DNA from: Podaxis mareebaensis
Taxonomy: Eukaryota > Basidiomycota > Agaricomycetes > Agaricales > Agaricaceae
Length of the DNA stretch: 58,089 bases
Assembly (NCBI GenBank): GCA_018524725.1
Contig: JAEUWP010000073.1
Location: 1-58,089 of the forward strand
Direction of reading: 5' to 3'
This document shows positions 39,618 to 51,500 of the stretch, in pieces (position 1 is the stretch's first letter; each line of letters begins with the position of its first letter). The notes under the pieces were generated by a model. It was not told where the DNA came from, ran no database searches, and saw only the letters and a program-made list of their open reading frames with translations. The position numbers and the translations under genes were made by a program.

Positions 39618-41477
39618 ATGAACAACCCAGCCACTGGAGACACCTCCAGTGCAAACATATTCTCCAATACAACACATTTATTCACCCCTGGGAAATGCTT
39701 GCATGTGCAGGTCTCGAGATCGCCTGTGAGAGCAGACATGCTTCTAGGAAACCTAACCTCACACACCTTCACACCATCAGACAACACTGGACCATGCACA
39801 CCCAATCCCAAAAGGTGTAGGTCCAAAAACTGGGCAGAGAAAATGGAAGAACATGACAGGAACAATGGGAACCCTTTCATGGACACAAACTCTCCTACTC
39901 CCACCTGCACACTTCCACCAAACTCTTCCCAACAAACCCACAACCAAATTCACCAAAAGGGAAATACCCAATCACAAATACAATGCAGTAGCAAAGAGAA
40001 AGCCCTTAAAGACATACTACAGTCTCAGTTAAAAAGGGCAATAGCCACTGTGGGACAGATCACAGACCTGATGGGTCAACCACTCCCAAAAGATGATGAG
40101 ATCCCAACACTAATCATGGACCTACAACTAATAATTACTGAAACAGATCCAAATCATACCCACACCAACACTCAAGGACCCCAAAACAACCAGATCTTAA
40201 ATGCTGTCCAGACACTTGCAGTGGAGGTCAAATGAATTGCAGCCAAAGTCTTCCAGCCCTCCAAAACCTTGGCAGGCCTAGAAACAAGCATCCACAATCC
40301 CAACTCATCAGACACTCGATCATATGGCCAAGCTGCATCCAGCAAAACCAACTCTGCACCCTCCTGCCCAAAGACCACAACCAACCCCAGCAAAGCCCAC
40401 CACCCATCACACCTGGTCATCACCTTCGACAACATGGTCCAAAACAATGAAAGACAGGAGGAGACCACCATAGTCCAAGAGATGAACACACACCTTGCCA
40501 ACCAAGGTGCCCCAGATCACCTCAAAATCACTGCTGTCAAATGGAACACACAAGGAAACTGCATCACATTCACCTGGACTGACCAAAAGGCTGCAGACAT
40601 CATCCCATTTGCAAGAGATCTCCCAAACATTGTTGCCCCAGGCCACACTGGACAAGTCAGGGAAGACAAGAAATGGTTCAAAGTGGAGATTGGAGGTGTC
40701 AGAATGGGAGCATTAGACTTTGGTGGACAAGGTGTGTTCTCCTCTCAGACCATCCATGAAAGACTTTGTGAAGTCAACCTGGAATACACCACTCTCAATG
40801 TGGTCATGCTACCTTGATGGGTCCACCCAGAGAGTGAGATTGTGAAACAAGCATTCTCATCAGTCATCTTCACAGTCGACTCCTTTGACCAACATGCTCA
40901 CCTCCTCAGAACAATGAAAACCCTAGCAATCTTTGGGAAACTAGCCTGAATATGTGAATGGACAGACAGACCCCTGATACTTCAATGCTGACAATGTTGG
41001 AAATTTGGCCACTACACCACAGACTGCAAATAACAAACACAATGCAGGCTCTGTGGGGACAACTACAATGAAGATCACCACTGCAACACATCACAACCAA
41101 CTGGAACTGACTCTATGCAAACTGACAGCAACAATGCACACACCACCCCCTCCTGCACCAACTGCAAAGCAGCAGGCATAGAAGCATCAGACCACCTGGC
41201 AAACTGGACAAGATGCCCAGAAAGACTCTGACAATTAGGCAACCTCAGGGAAAAAACCCAAGGGATGAAGAAGCCAAATAACAACACCAGAAACACAAGA
41301 GGTCAAACCAGCAACCCAAACACCCTTGCCACAGGCAACAGATTCAATGCACTTGAGAACATATCCCCATCAGTAGAGAACATTGCCCAAGCTGGATGCA
41401 CAAGTGGTCTCACTGACACCTCAGATGAGGCCATCTGAAAGGGAATCAATGCCATATGCACAACCCTCCAATCATAA
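39618..41477 (+). pseudogene. LINE ORF1 (gag-like, zinc knuckles)
   Basis: From the ATG at 39618 the frame runs to 41477 with about nine internal stops, mainly TGA. The middle (about 40400-40900) looks like an RRM-type ORF1 domain (AVKWNTQGNCITFTW; RDLPNIVAPG). The C-terminal part has knuckle-like CWKFGHYTTDC and CRLCGDNYNEDHHC, then CTNCKAAG...DHLANWTRC. TGA at 40232, 40816, 40948 and 40988 falls where arginine would be expected, for example in C-x-QCWKFGH. Confidence 0.75.
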
Positions 41478-41517
41478 ATAACACAACCAACCCTCAACCC
41501 CCTATCACCCTCCCCCT

Positions 41518-42441
41518 ATGATCAAAGTCATACAATTGAACACAAACAAGAAAGGAACTGCACTCCACGTCCTACTGAACAACCAATTCAAAGATGCCAA
41601 CATCCTGCTCATACAGGAACCCCAATGGGGCAGAATATCCCTGAATGGAACCCAAGGACCAGTCAGCCACAGATCATGGACACCCATCCTCCCAACCACA
41701 TCACAAACAGCCAATGATCCCCTGCCATGTGTCATGGCCTACTACCAACTGAGACTAGAACTAGAGATAGCCCTGAGATCCAACCTAGTCCAGGACTGCA
41801 ACATCCAAGCCCTCAATGTCAGCCTCCCAGGTAAGCCCACCACTCTAATAATCAACATATACAATGACCCCAAATGACAGAACAGACAGGCTTCAGAATG
41901 CCTCCATAACATTGATCTCCCTACTGACCAGCCAATAATCATTACAGGAGACTGGAATATGCACCACCACATGTGGTCCAATATGAACAACCACACATCA
42001 AGTACAGAGACAGAGACCATGGTAGACTGGCTTACAACCCAAGGATACCAACTAATCAATGCACCAGGAGAACCCACATACATGTCTCACTCAAGAACCA
42101 GCACAACATCAGTTCTGGACCTCACATTCACAAATGGCCAGGCAATCCAACATGCAATTCCCTCAGACTGGACCATCCAGAAAGACCTAGCATACAACTC
42201 TGACCACTTCACAATCTTATGGACCCTATTCAACAATGTGGACTCCATTGACAACTCCTGTGGAGTACATTACAATATGAAAGATATGGACCAAGAAAAA
42301 TGGCTTGAAGCCTTCGCCAAAAACCTCAAGCTTTTCTATGATCCAATTGATAAAATCATGAATACTGACAATGATATATCCACAGATGACCTAGAACAAG
42401 CAGCTAGCACACTAACATCAGCCATCTCTGTTAAGAACTGA
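41518..42441 (+). pseudogene. LINE ORF2 endonuclease domain, truncated
   Basis: The frame starts MIKVIQLNTNKKGTALH and contains the endonuclease/exonuclease/phosphatase signatures ILLIQEPQWG, IITGDWNMHHHMWS, LDLTFTNG and NSDHFTILW. A TGA lies after NIYNDPK (41875-41877) and another stop after AISVKN (42439-42441). Traces of the following W-W-T-x-E-like segment may continue to about 42481. No reverse transcriptase follows. Confidence 0.8.
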
Positions 42442-42481
42442 CTCCAGACAGGGGCAGACCATGGGTGGACACACATGGACA

Positions 42482-42688
42482 CAGGGTCGAGGCCTTGGCT
42501 TCAACTTATGTGTTGCGCCCCTCTGATACTGTGATGGCCTCACTTGACCAACTACGGACTCGAGTGGACAAGTGGACAGAGAACAGATGAAGACAGGACA
42601 AGCCTGGACTGAGGGGTGGACTTGTAGCAGACAAGCAGGAGAGAGGAGAAAGATCTAAGTTGATATTCTGACTGAGGACTACAAATGG
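42482..42688. other. Unclassified junk between LINE and LTR element
   Basis: No match to either neighbour is evident. It directly abuts the left LTR. No copy of its last bases is found beyond the right LTR. Confidence 0.4.
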
Positions 42689-44068
42689 TGAAGAGGCAGA
42701 AAGCAGGCACAGTGGAGGATTAAGATGATAACTATCAAAAACTAGTATTGATCTTTTATGGGCAACCATAAGAAAGGGGGGGGGGGGGAAATGCTATCAA
42801 TGATAATGATGTGCAAAAGAGGGTTTTCTGCACAAAAGGTGAGTTCGTGGGGAGGTTATTCAGAAAAGAGGAGATTCGCTAAAAAGGGGGAACTAGCTAA
42901 TGCCGCACAGAAGGATGAAGGCATTTGAATAGAAAGGAGGACGGAGTAACTACGAAGACTAACTATTGTTCTGTTGACCTTTGGTGAACTGCCACTATGC
43001 TTTCAACACAGCTGTTCCACTTAACTTCGAATCTAACTAAACACAACTGCTCTGTAAGCAGCCCCTTTATTTAGCTAGCGACTGAAAACACACTGTCTTG
43101 CACCTAAGATGCCTTGCACCTTGATACAACGTCCAATATATTCTCTGTTTAAGGTTCCCTCTATGAAACCCGAGGTCTTTTTCTTAGCCAAGTGTCCCAG
43201 GGACAATGTCTGATAACTGCGTTCCTCTAGTTCTCTGAAGGTTCATCCTTAGACTGTGTTGCACACAATAGATAATTGCTTAACATGATCCTCTAGTCGC
43301 AGTGCTTTAGCCAGGGGGTCCCTTGCCTAGCACTCCCAACTGAGGCGTTTATATATTATTCAGGAAAGGTACATGAGTAAGATGAAATGCATAACATACT
43401 ATGGATAATTCGGACACGGGATACAAACTCAGGGGAAAGACACATTAGACATTAGTAAAGTACTTGTGGGTCCATGCAGTTCCCTTGACCCAATTAGGTA
43501 TTTTCTTCTGATGCTGCTGAGCTCCATGTGCTTTCTGCTCGGCTCAGCATTCCATACAGGGGCTGTCTGGTTCCTTCTTGTTGATCCGTCCCTGAACACC
43601 ATGTGGGTGTCAGCCTGGTGCTTCTATTCTGGTTCCTGTCTCTGTTCACTCTGTCCTTCATGATCAGCTAACTCTTTGAGAGGACACACTCTGCTAAGCT
43701 AGGCACCTTGTGGACTCTGTTCCCTTCAACTGACCCTGAAGAGGGGATCTTAGCCTGTGAGACCCTGCTTCCCGGCATTTACAACCTATGTTTCGGCCTG
43801 ACATTACCACTGATCATAGGATCTACGTATGTTACCACCACTTCAGCTAAGTACACACGTTCTTCCATAGTCACAGCTAGTCAGTCATCAGGAAGGATAG
43901 TGGGGTCTTTATAGCTAGATCTCTTTTAGATGCTGGTGGGCATCACTAATTCCTTAGGCTTTGCTGAGTAGGGTGACTCTTGCCCTCCCTAACTGAAGTA
44001 CTAGCTTTTTAGCTATGTTTGAATGTTATTCGGTAGGATTCAGGCTTAGATTGGCCTGGGCCGTAACA
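42689..44068 (-). repeat. 3' LTR (left LTR)
   Basis: 1380 nt, nearly identical to 55410-56787. It contains a G-tract (42777-42788) that differs in length between copies. About 40 substitutions separate the two LTRs, all but one of them transitions. Confidence 0.92.
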
Positions 44069-44081
44069 TCTCCCCCTCACT
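44069..44081 (-). other. Polypurine tract
   Basis: On the minus strand GTGAGGGGGAGA lies immediately before the 3' LTR, the normal place for the plus-strand primer of an LTR retrotransposon. It fixes the orientation of the element. Confidence 0.8.
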
Positions 44082-44633
44082 AAATAATGACTGCCCTCAG
44101 TCCTCTTCTAGGTTCACTTCTGGGTCTAGTAGTTTTCCATATTGGTGTCTGCCTTTGAAGTTCCACTTCTAAATTCCATCTCACTAATGGACTCCTTCGC
44201 AAGCAGGACAGTGATCCCTTGTCGTGGGATATCAAACTTCTGATGTGTATGGGTTGACTTCCCTGATTGGAGGCTTGAGTTTCCATTTAGTAATCCCCTT
44301 ACCTGATTTGGACAGGGCGAATACTTCACATCTGTGTGCTTGTTCAGTTACATCACCACTCGGTATTTCTTTTTCTACAGTGGGGGCATAGCGCCTCACT
44401 GTCTTTTTAGGTGGTCTTCTTTCTGTTTTTTGTTTGTTCTGATGCCTGTCTGTTCTAGCCCTCGGCGGAGTTCCACCTGCATAGCCATTTTTACGTCTTG
44501 TCCATTGTCAGGCAACAATGGTGAATTAGCTTTATGACTCAGGCAAGTTTCTATAGACTTTCAATTTTCTGTTCTATATAAAGCCATCATTTCAGCCTTA
44601 TCATTCCAATCTCTTCCTTCTTCTTTCTCCACC
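44082..44633. other. Region between polypurine tract and antisense gene 1
   Basis: No coding frame is supported. For antisense gene 1 this is the 5' flank; TATATAAAG at 44575-44583, 50 nt before its ATG, is a good TATA-box candidate. Its promoter would therefore sit just inside the 3' LTR. Confidence 0.5.
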
Positions 44634-46401
44634 ATGGCCAGCGGTAAATCCAGCCTCAAGCACTCCTCATTGCATAGTCGTAAGACCAGCAAGTCTCCCT
44701 CGAAGTCTCGTCATCACAAGAAGTCAAAGGATCGTTCTGACAAAAGAAGGTCCAAGAGGAAGGACAGGAAGAAGAAGAGGAGGATGGAGAGTAGCGAAGA
44801 GGAGTCTGAAGAATCCAGTTTGTCTACTTCTACCTCTCTTTTCATATTTCTCTTTTTACCCATCTTCTCTTTAGCTTCGTCTAGTTCAGACACTGATGCT
44901 TCTTCTGACAAGGCCAGCACATCATCATTGTTGGATTCTGAGTCTGATACTCCTCCTCATAAGAAGTCAACTCACAAGTCTCGTAAATGTGCTGCTTCAA
45001 CTGATAATGACAAAGATGTCGACGAGAAAGCCAAGGCTCCTGCTCACACAACCAGTTCTTCTCAGAAATGCAGTGCCCCGTCGCCTTCTCCTGGTCTGTC
45101 AGCCAAGTGCCCTCGCAAGCAAGTTTCCATCACTGCTTCCGCAGCTGCCGTTAAAGGCAAGATCCCTGTGGTAGAGATCCCTGTCACTCCTGCAGTTCCT
45201 TCTATGGCTGGAGGCAAGCCTGCTGCTGCTCCTTCCAAGGCTAAACCTGTCCCGAAAGCCAAACCTTCTCTTTCTGAACCTTTACCAGCCCCTCCTGCTG
45301 GCTCTTCTACATCTGGTGACAAGTCTGCCACTGCACCTCCCAAGGCTAAGTCCGTCCCAAAGGATAAGCCTCTTCCTCCTGAGCCTTTGTCAGCTCCTCC
45401 TGCAAACCACTTGTCTCATCATCCCAGATTGTGCTCAGCTGCTACTAATGCTGGGAAGGGTACTGCTCATTGCTCAGGTCTGTGTTCACTCTTGGCTTCT
45501 TTTTTCTTGCCTTTTTATCTCCTATCTAGGTACACACCACACAGAGGCTCGCCTCAAAGAGGAGTTTGGTGTTTATTCCTCAGCTCCTTTCCTGGCAATG
45601 GCTGCTCCTGCCTTTTCTATCCCGGATAGTCATGAGCTGGTGCATCTTGCTCCCCTCCCATCTCTATTCTAGGCTCATCTTTCTCGTTCTATTTTAGGGT
45701 CCAGCCAGTGAGGAACGCTGCCTCAATTGTATCCACACCTTTGCCCAGGAGTGCACACATTGTGACAACGAGGAGACCCTGTTCACTCCCTGCCAGCAAT
45801 GCAAAGACAATACTGCCTCCCACTGCTCTTTTGCTAAGCCTGCCCTGATCCTTCAGTTCCAGGCAGAGGCTGCTCATTTATTCAGTATCACCAGTGATAG
45901 CTGTGAGTACCTCATCTGTTACTCTGCTATCTTAGTTCTTCTAACACAGGTTATCTAGACCTCTCTGATCGCCTTCGCAATCTGACCATGGCCCATACTT
46001 CTGTTTCTGCTCTGGCCACTCATCTTGAGCTAGCTCAAGCTCATTACTATTCATCCGTCTTTAGCTTTGCTCAGGACCTCGAAATCACAGCCCATTACCA
46101 TGGAGCTAAGGCATCTTTCTGGGTGGACTCTGGTCTCTGTGAGACACAGGAACAGGCTGCGGAGCTCTTGGATGTTGCTGCATTCGTTTCTGAGAATGCC
46201 CTGGCTGGGGGAGCTCCTGACGTTGCCTACTTTGCCCATGGCTGCTTCCTCAACATTCTTCATCACCTTCATGGTGATGACCCTCTCCAGTGGCCAGATA
46301 TCCCTGTCTCCACCAATTGGGAGCACAAGCGCCAGCACCAGGACCCAGTTCCACCATCTGAGGCTCCACCATCTGAGGCTACTGTGACACCTGCAGTTTG
46401 A
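44634..46401 (+). CDS. Antisense accessory gene 1 of the retrotransposon (Cys-rich protein)
   Basis: Five exons (44634-44817, 44875-45477, 45530-45639, 45698-45902, 45950-46401) with canonical introns of 57, 52, 58 and 47 nt give an uninterrupted 517-aa frame. The context CACCATGG surrounds the start. Residues 1-60 are Lys/Arg/Ser-rich, then an acidic Ser run, then Pro/Ala/Lys repeats (KAKPVPKAKPSLSEPLPAPP and a second copy). Exon 4 holds a cysteine cluster: CLNC-x7-CTHC, then CQQC-x7-C, likely zinc-binding. The C-terminal ~140 residues are helical (LATHLELAQAHYYSSVFSFAQDLE). It runs opposite to gag-pol and is intact while gag-pol is not. I recognise no named family; a nucleic-acid-binding or regulatory role is inference only. 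Confidence 0.75.
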
Positions 46402-47071
46402 GTGGGTTTTCTGTACTTCTTGTCATCTTTTCTGCTCTGTCTTTGTTTTATGTCTGAGTCTGTCATTTCTCATGCTCTACATAGCCCGTACCCTTTTGCT
46501 TTCTATGTAGTAGCTCCTCTTGTTCTTTTCTTCTGGTTTCACTGGAAATATATGTCTCCTGGTGTTTTTTTTTTTTTGGCTAGGTGGTGTGATTACTTTT
46601 CCCTGTTTAATCTTATCTGTGTCTCCCCCTTCACTAAGAAATGGGTGTCCTCACCCATCTTTGTTGTCTCAGGTACACATGTTTACTCTGTCTCATCTTT
46701 CAGGATCCAAAGTCTACCTGCTCCTTGGTCAACAAGCACCCCTTGATACATCACAGGTTGCCTTAGCCAAGGCTTCATGTGACCTTCTCCTGTATTCTTC
46801 ATTGGAGGTGACTCTCGGCTGTCTTCTGTCATGCCTGAGGAACCATGTGTTGCTAGCCGGTTGGACCTACTCACTGCTGATTCTTGATCAGCCTTGTAGA
46901 CTCTATCCTCCTCAGTCCTCATTCTGACTTTGCTAGGGTCTGACTGGTGCTTATGTCTTCCCGATCTTGGGTAGTTCCTTGGTATAAATTGTGAGCCCCC
47001 ACTTCCTCTGGTTCACTTGCCTTATACCTATCTTCTATTCTTGCTCTAGTCCTCTAGCTACAACCAATGTC
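46402..47071. other. Spacer between the two antisense genes
   Basis: T- and CT-rich with a T run at 46566-46577. Short frames here are not convincing. It holds the 3' flank of antisense gene 1 and the presumed promoter of antisense gene 2. Confidence 0.4.
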
Positions 47072-48495
47072 ATGCCCGCTGAGACCTCCAATGCATTTAC
47101 TGAGCTGGGTGATGCTGTCAGCAGCTTCCAGCACTGCATAATTCGGTTTCAGCACAAAGAATCCACGGTCAACTCTGTTTTCAGTACATTGAACACTGTG
47201 ATTCAGCCTGCCATATGTCTAGCTAAGCTTCTATGCTTCTAATGTGATTCTGACTAACATTGGTCCTGCACCATTACAGGAGGTCTTTCTTCGCCAGCTC
47301 AGTGCCGACGCTTCTGCTCTTGAAGATGCCAACAATATTAAGCTTGTTTTCCAGGCTCACAAACTCTTCGAGACTTGGCAGAATGATTTCAATGGTGCAT
47401 TCCACATGCCCCCAGTGTACAAAAAGTTGCAAGACTTTTGTTCCCAGTACCAGCATACCTGTGCTAGAGCCAATAAGTTGAGCTCAAGTGCCTCCACCAG
47501 TGACAGTAACTCTGTCTCTTTGGGTGGCACAAGCAACACTCCCATTTCTAAAGGATCAGCTACTGGAGGTGTCCCTCCCACCAAGAAGGTGGGTGGCCCT
47601 TATCTGCTTCCTTTAGCTTTTCTTGTCTGACCCCATCTCTTTCTCTAAGCGTCGCCATGCTAAACAGCCTACGTCTGCTGAGACAGTGGAGAACTCTGAT
47701 GCTGAGGAGGACATCGAGGTCATTAACTTGAATCCAGAGGAGGCACCCCTGCATGCTCTCTCGCCTCCTGCCGTGAGTTTTGTGCCTCCTGTGTCTTTCT
47801 TCTTTCCTGACTAAGTGTTACCCTTACCAGGATGGGATGCAGGTTGATGATGTCAGTGGCCCTGCAGTCACCTTAAGTGCTACCACTGCCCCCCCTGCTC
47901 CATCCAGCCTCCAGGCTGCTGCAGACATTGTAGTTAAGGTAAATATCCCTTCCTCTCGACGCTGTAGCACCTCCCTTTCAGTGGTGGTGGGTTCTTTGGT
48001 CTTAGCCAATTATTTGGTCGCTAATCATCTCTTGTTTATTCTTCACATCCAGGAGACAGCTACAGCTGAGTCTCATGCTGAAGCAGTGGGTCTCCCTTAT
48101 GCTCTAGTTCTGGGCATAGACATCAACAGTAAAGCTTACAAAAGAGCTGTTCAGCTCATGACGGGAGCCAAGAGTGTCCATTTCACAGCTGCCACTGCTA
48201 CTGAAGGTTGGTCATCCTGACTGCCAAAGACTTCAGTTTCTTAGTTAACATCCTGCTAGTCGGCCACCTCTCTTCCTCCGTTCAAGGCCTCGCTGCACGG
48301 GCTTGGGAGCTTCACCATTACTATGTGAAATGTTGTAATCCCGTGGTCCTCCAACAAGCTCTCTTAGCCATCAGCACTGCTGTTGTCAAGGCCACTCAGG
48401 AGCTCGAAGTAAGCACCCAACGCTACCAGCTTCTAGCAAATGAGCAGGAGTTGTTGTCTCAACTTCTCGAGAAAGCCACTGCTTCTTCTGCCTAG
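47072..48495 (+). CDS. Antisense accessory gene 2 of the retrotransposon (helical protein)
   Basis: Starts MPAETSNAFTELGDAVSS. From 47280 the exons join in one frame: EVFLRQLSADASALEDANN...PPTKK | RRHAKQPTSAETVENSDAEEDIEVINLN...SPPA | DGMQVDDVSG...ADIVVK | ETATAESHAEAVGLPYALVLGIDINSKAY | GLAARAWELHHYYVKCCNPVV...LEKATASSA. Donors are GTGGGT, GTGAGT, GTAAAT and GTTGGT, each closed by an AG acceptor in phase. The junction between the first exon and 47280 could not be fixed. The protein is mostly helical, with an acidic middle (SDAEEDIEVINL) that looks like a SUMO-interacting motif, and no enzyme motif. It ends 101 nt from the convergent pol stop. Confidence 0.65.
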
Positions 48496-48596
48496 CCTAA
48501 GCCCGTAACATCTTTATTCCTTTTCCTTAGACAGTTTTTCTCTAGTTTGTATCTCTCAGGTACCAATAGAGTTTTTATGTCTTCGGCATCCTATGG

Positions 48597-51500
48597 TCAT
48601 TCCTTGTCCAAGTCGTCCATATCGTCCTTGGAGTCTTGTTCTGCTAACTTCATCATTCCCTCCCTAGAGAGGTTGATTGCTTCTTCTATCTTCTTATCTA
48701 GCTGTATCTTCTTCCTCGCCAAGTAAGGTATCACCCTAAAGGCAGCTACTTTATTCTGCCATATTGAGCCATCAAGTTCGGCTAATATGTAGGTGCCCCC
48801 TTTGAGTCTTCTGATCACAACCATAGGGCCAAGATATCTCAGCTTCATCTTGCGATCCACTGACATCTCTATGGCAGAGTTCTTAACCAGCACTAGATCA
48901 CCTGATTGAAAGTTATATGCTTTTATCTTATTTTTCAGCTCTTCTTCTAGCTTTAGCATACGCTTCATCTTTTCTTCTGTTATTCTCTGTCTCATCTCTT
49001 CCACATGTTTTACGTGCTTAGCCAGTGCTTGAGTGCACAGACCGACGAGTTCTTCTGTAGTCACGAATTGTTCTGGGTACTTGACTAACCATGTTGCTTC
49101 CGTTAAGTCTAAAGGCAGTGTGGGGTGTGCCCTTGTCACCATGAAATAAGGTGAGCATCCTGTTCCCTTCCTGATTGTTATTCAGTCTGCCCACATAATG
49201 TGGTGTAGGGCCCAGAACCACTTTTTTATGTCTCCCCCCATTGCCTTATATAACATCTGTCGAACGTCCCAATGAGGCCTTTCTACAGTCCCATTAGCTT
49301 GTGAATTATATGGAGATATCATAACTCCTTTAATCCCATATTTCTCCTCAAGCCATTTTACTGCTTTTTTGAAAGGCGCTCCATTGTCTGTTACGATTTT
49401 AACTAGTGTTCCCCATCTGCAGACAATGTCTTCAAAGAGCCACTGCCCGATGGCTTTTGCATTTTCTTTTCTGAGTGCTCTGGCTTCCATCCATGAGGAC
49501 AGGGCACATCTTCCATGGATGATATAACTGCAGCCATTAGACAGTGGAGTCATGTGTATCGTGTCCACATGTAGGGTCTGAAATAGTGACGGAGTGTGTG
49601 TCACTACAGGGGGTAGCTCAATTGCCATTCTTTGCCTAATTTGACAGAGGTGACACATTTTCACATACCAGACCACATCTCCCTCCATTTCTGGCCACCA
49701 AATTCTCTGGGCAATCAGTTTGATTGTCACATAGGCCCCTCTGTGGCCTAACTTATCATAGCAACTCCGCATGATGCCCATCCGATGTTCTTTGTCTATT
49801 ACTAACTGTGGAAATCTGCTGCCAGCATTCTCCCAGTATAGTTTTCCATCTTTATCCAACCAGAAGTGTGATGCTGCTCGCATGAACTTCAAATCCTCAG
49901 CCATCATATGGCTGAAGTCCAGGGTTTTCGTTTGGTCAGCCAGCCACAATCTGATGCGTTCTAGCCTCTTGTCTTGCATCTTTGCAAGCTCAGTTCTTCT
50001 GTTCTCATCGTATGGCATCTCTTCGAGGACCTCTGACTCGTCAGCTAACCCTTCTTCTTCCAGATTAGCAACCTCATCTAGAAAGTTGCTAAGAGGTGTT
50101 GGACAATCAGCATGGTCCGCTAACCTTCATTGCACACCAATGTCTCATCTAGTCTCTTCTGCTACTCTTGCAAGCTCATCTTTCAGTCTCATAAACAATA
50201 CTTGGGCTTGTTGGGTAAAGCCTGTTCGGGTATCAATTTCGTCATAGAACTTTTCTAAATCTAAAGGGTCTTCATCTTCTGGGTTGGCTTTTATTAACTT
50301 AAAATCCTCCCCTTTGTCTTCTGACCCATCATCAAATTTTCTTTCCACTGGGTCACCTGGGTACCATCTTCTTCAAGATAGACCATCAGGCCCAAAGGTC
50401 TTCCCTTTCTTATGTACCAGTTTGAAGTGAAAATTAGTCCTTATATAGTCTACCCAACAGTTGATAGTCGCATTAGGCATCCTACCCGGATTATTTATCA
50501 TTCCAAACAAATATTTCGCATCCATTTCTATAACTAAGTTCCTACATCCCCTCAGGAGATAGGACTCTTCTTCTAGGACCATCCTCAGGCCACACAGCTC
50601 TTGCTTAGGCTGGGAATATCTCTGTTGTCTTTCATCCATTAGAATAGAATTAAATTTTACATAATGGATGGTCTTTGGCTCTGTTTCATCCCTCTGGTAT
50701 ATGTAGTATCCTACTGCCCTCCAAGATGAGTCCACGGCTAAAATGATAGGTTGGACACTTGGGAACTTAGGATTCCTTGTATGGAAACAATTCTGTATGG
50801 CTTCTTTTAGCTTCTCTTGTGCGGCCTGCTGTTCAGGCCCCCACACAAAAGACACATCTTTCTTACAGACATTGTATAATGGAGCAGCTATGGTGACGAA
50901 GTGCAGTATATGGTTCCTGCACTGCACCGCCATCCCTAAGAAACTTCTAACTTCTGTGGTGTTTTTGCAGGGACCCCAATGAAGGATCTTCCCAATTGTG
51001 TCAGTAGTGGGTTTTCTTCCTCAGTACGAACAGTCAAAACCGACAATGGTGATATGATCTGCACATATCTTTGTCTTAGGGCCTGAGAACGTGCCCCCAC
51101 AGTACTTCATTCTTTGCAGAATTCTATTAACTGTGTTCAGGTGTTCCCATATGAATCTCCTTATCTTGGGATTTCTGTCTAGTGCTTCATAGCTTCCATC
51201 TGATTGCTCATACCGAGTAGACGGCCCTCGTATGGGTACATCATCGATGTAAGGCATTGTATATTCCGGGATTTCTTCCCTTAGAATGTAGGTAACATCG
51301 TCATGAAAGATAGGAACAGAATTGGTCCATCCCATGGGCAGAGTCACCAATCTTAGTGCTCCAAATGGGGTCTGGAAGGTAGTCATGTCCCTAGAAGCCT
51401 CTCCCAACTGTCATTCATCATATCCGACATATAAATCTAACACACCATTACAGGCTCTCCCCACGAAGTGCATAGCTAATTCTTCTATTGCAGGTGGAAG

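Larger units (their letters stand above)
39558..42481 (+). mobile_element. Decayed Tad-like LINE, 5' portion only
   Basis: Two successive frames on the plus strand have the layout of a Tad-clade non-LTR retrotransposon: an ORF1 with zinc knuckles, then an endonuclease-bearing ORF2. ORF2 breaks off before any reverse-transcriptase motif. The sequence is A/C-rich and strikingly poor in CG dinucleotides compared with the host genes to the left. Stop codons interrupt both frames. Confidence 0.8.

Noticed and set aside
43466..43914. Small ORFs repeated in both LTRs (43466-43663 and 43708-43914; 56185-56382 and 56427-56633)
   Set aside because: They are the same LTR sequence twice, with no recognisable motif; LTR identity explains their conservation.
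46402..46927. Hydrophobic plus-strand frames between the antisense genes
   Set aside because: T-rich composition explains the Phe/Leu/Ser content; no start context, splice logic or domain supports a gene.
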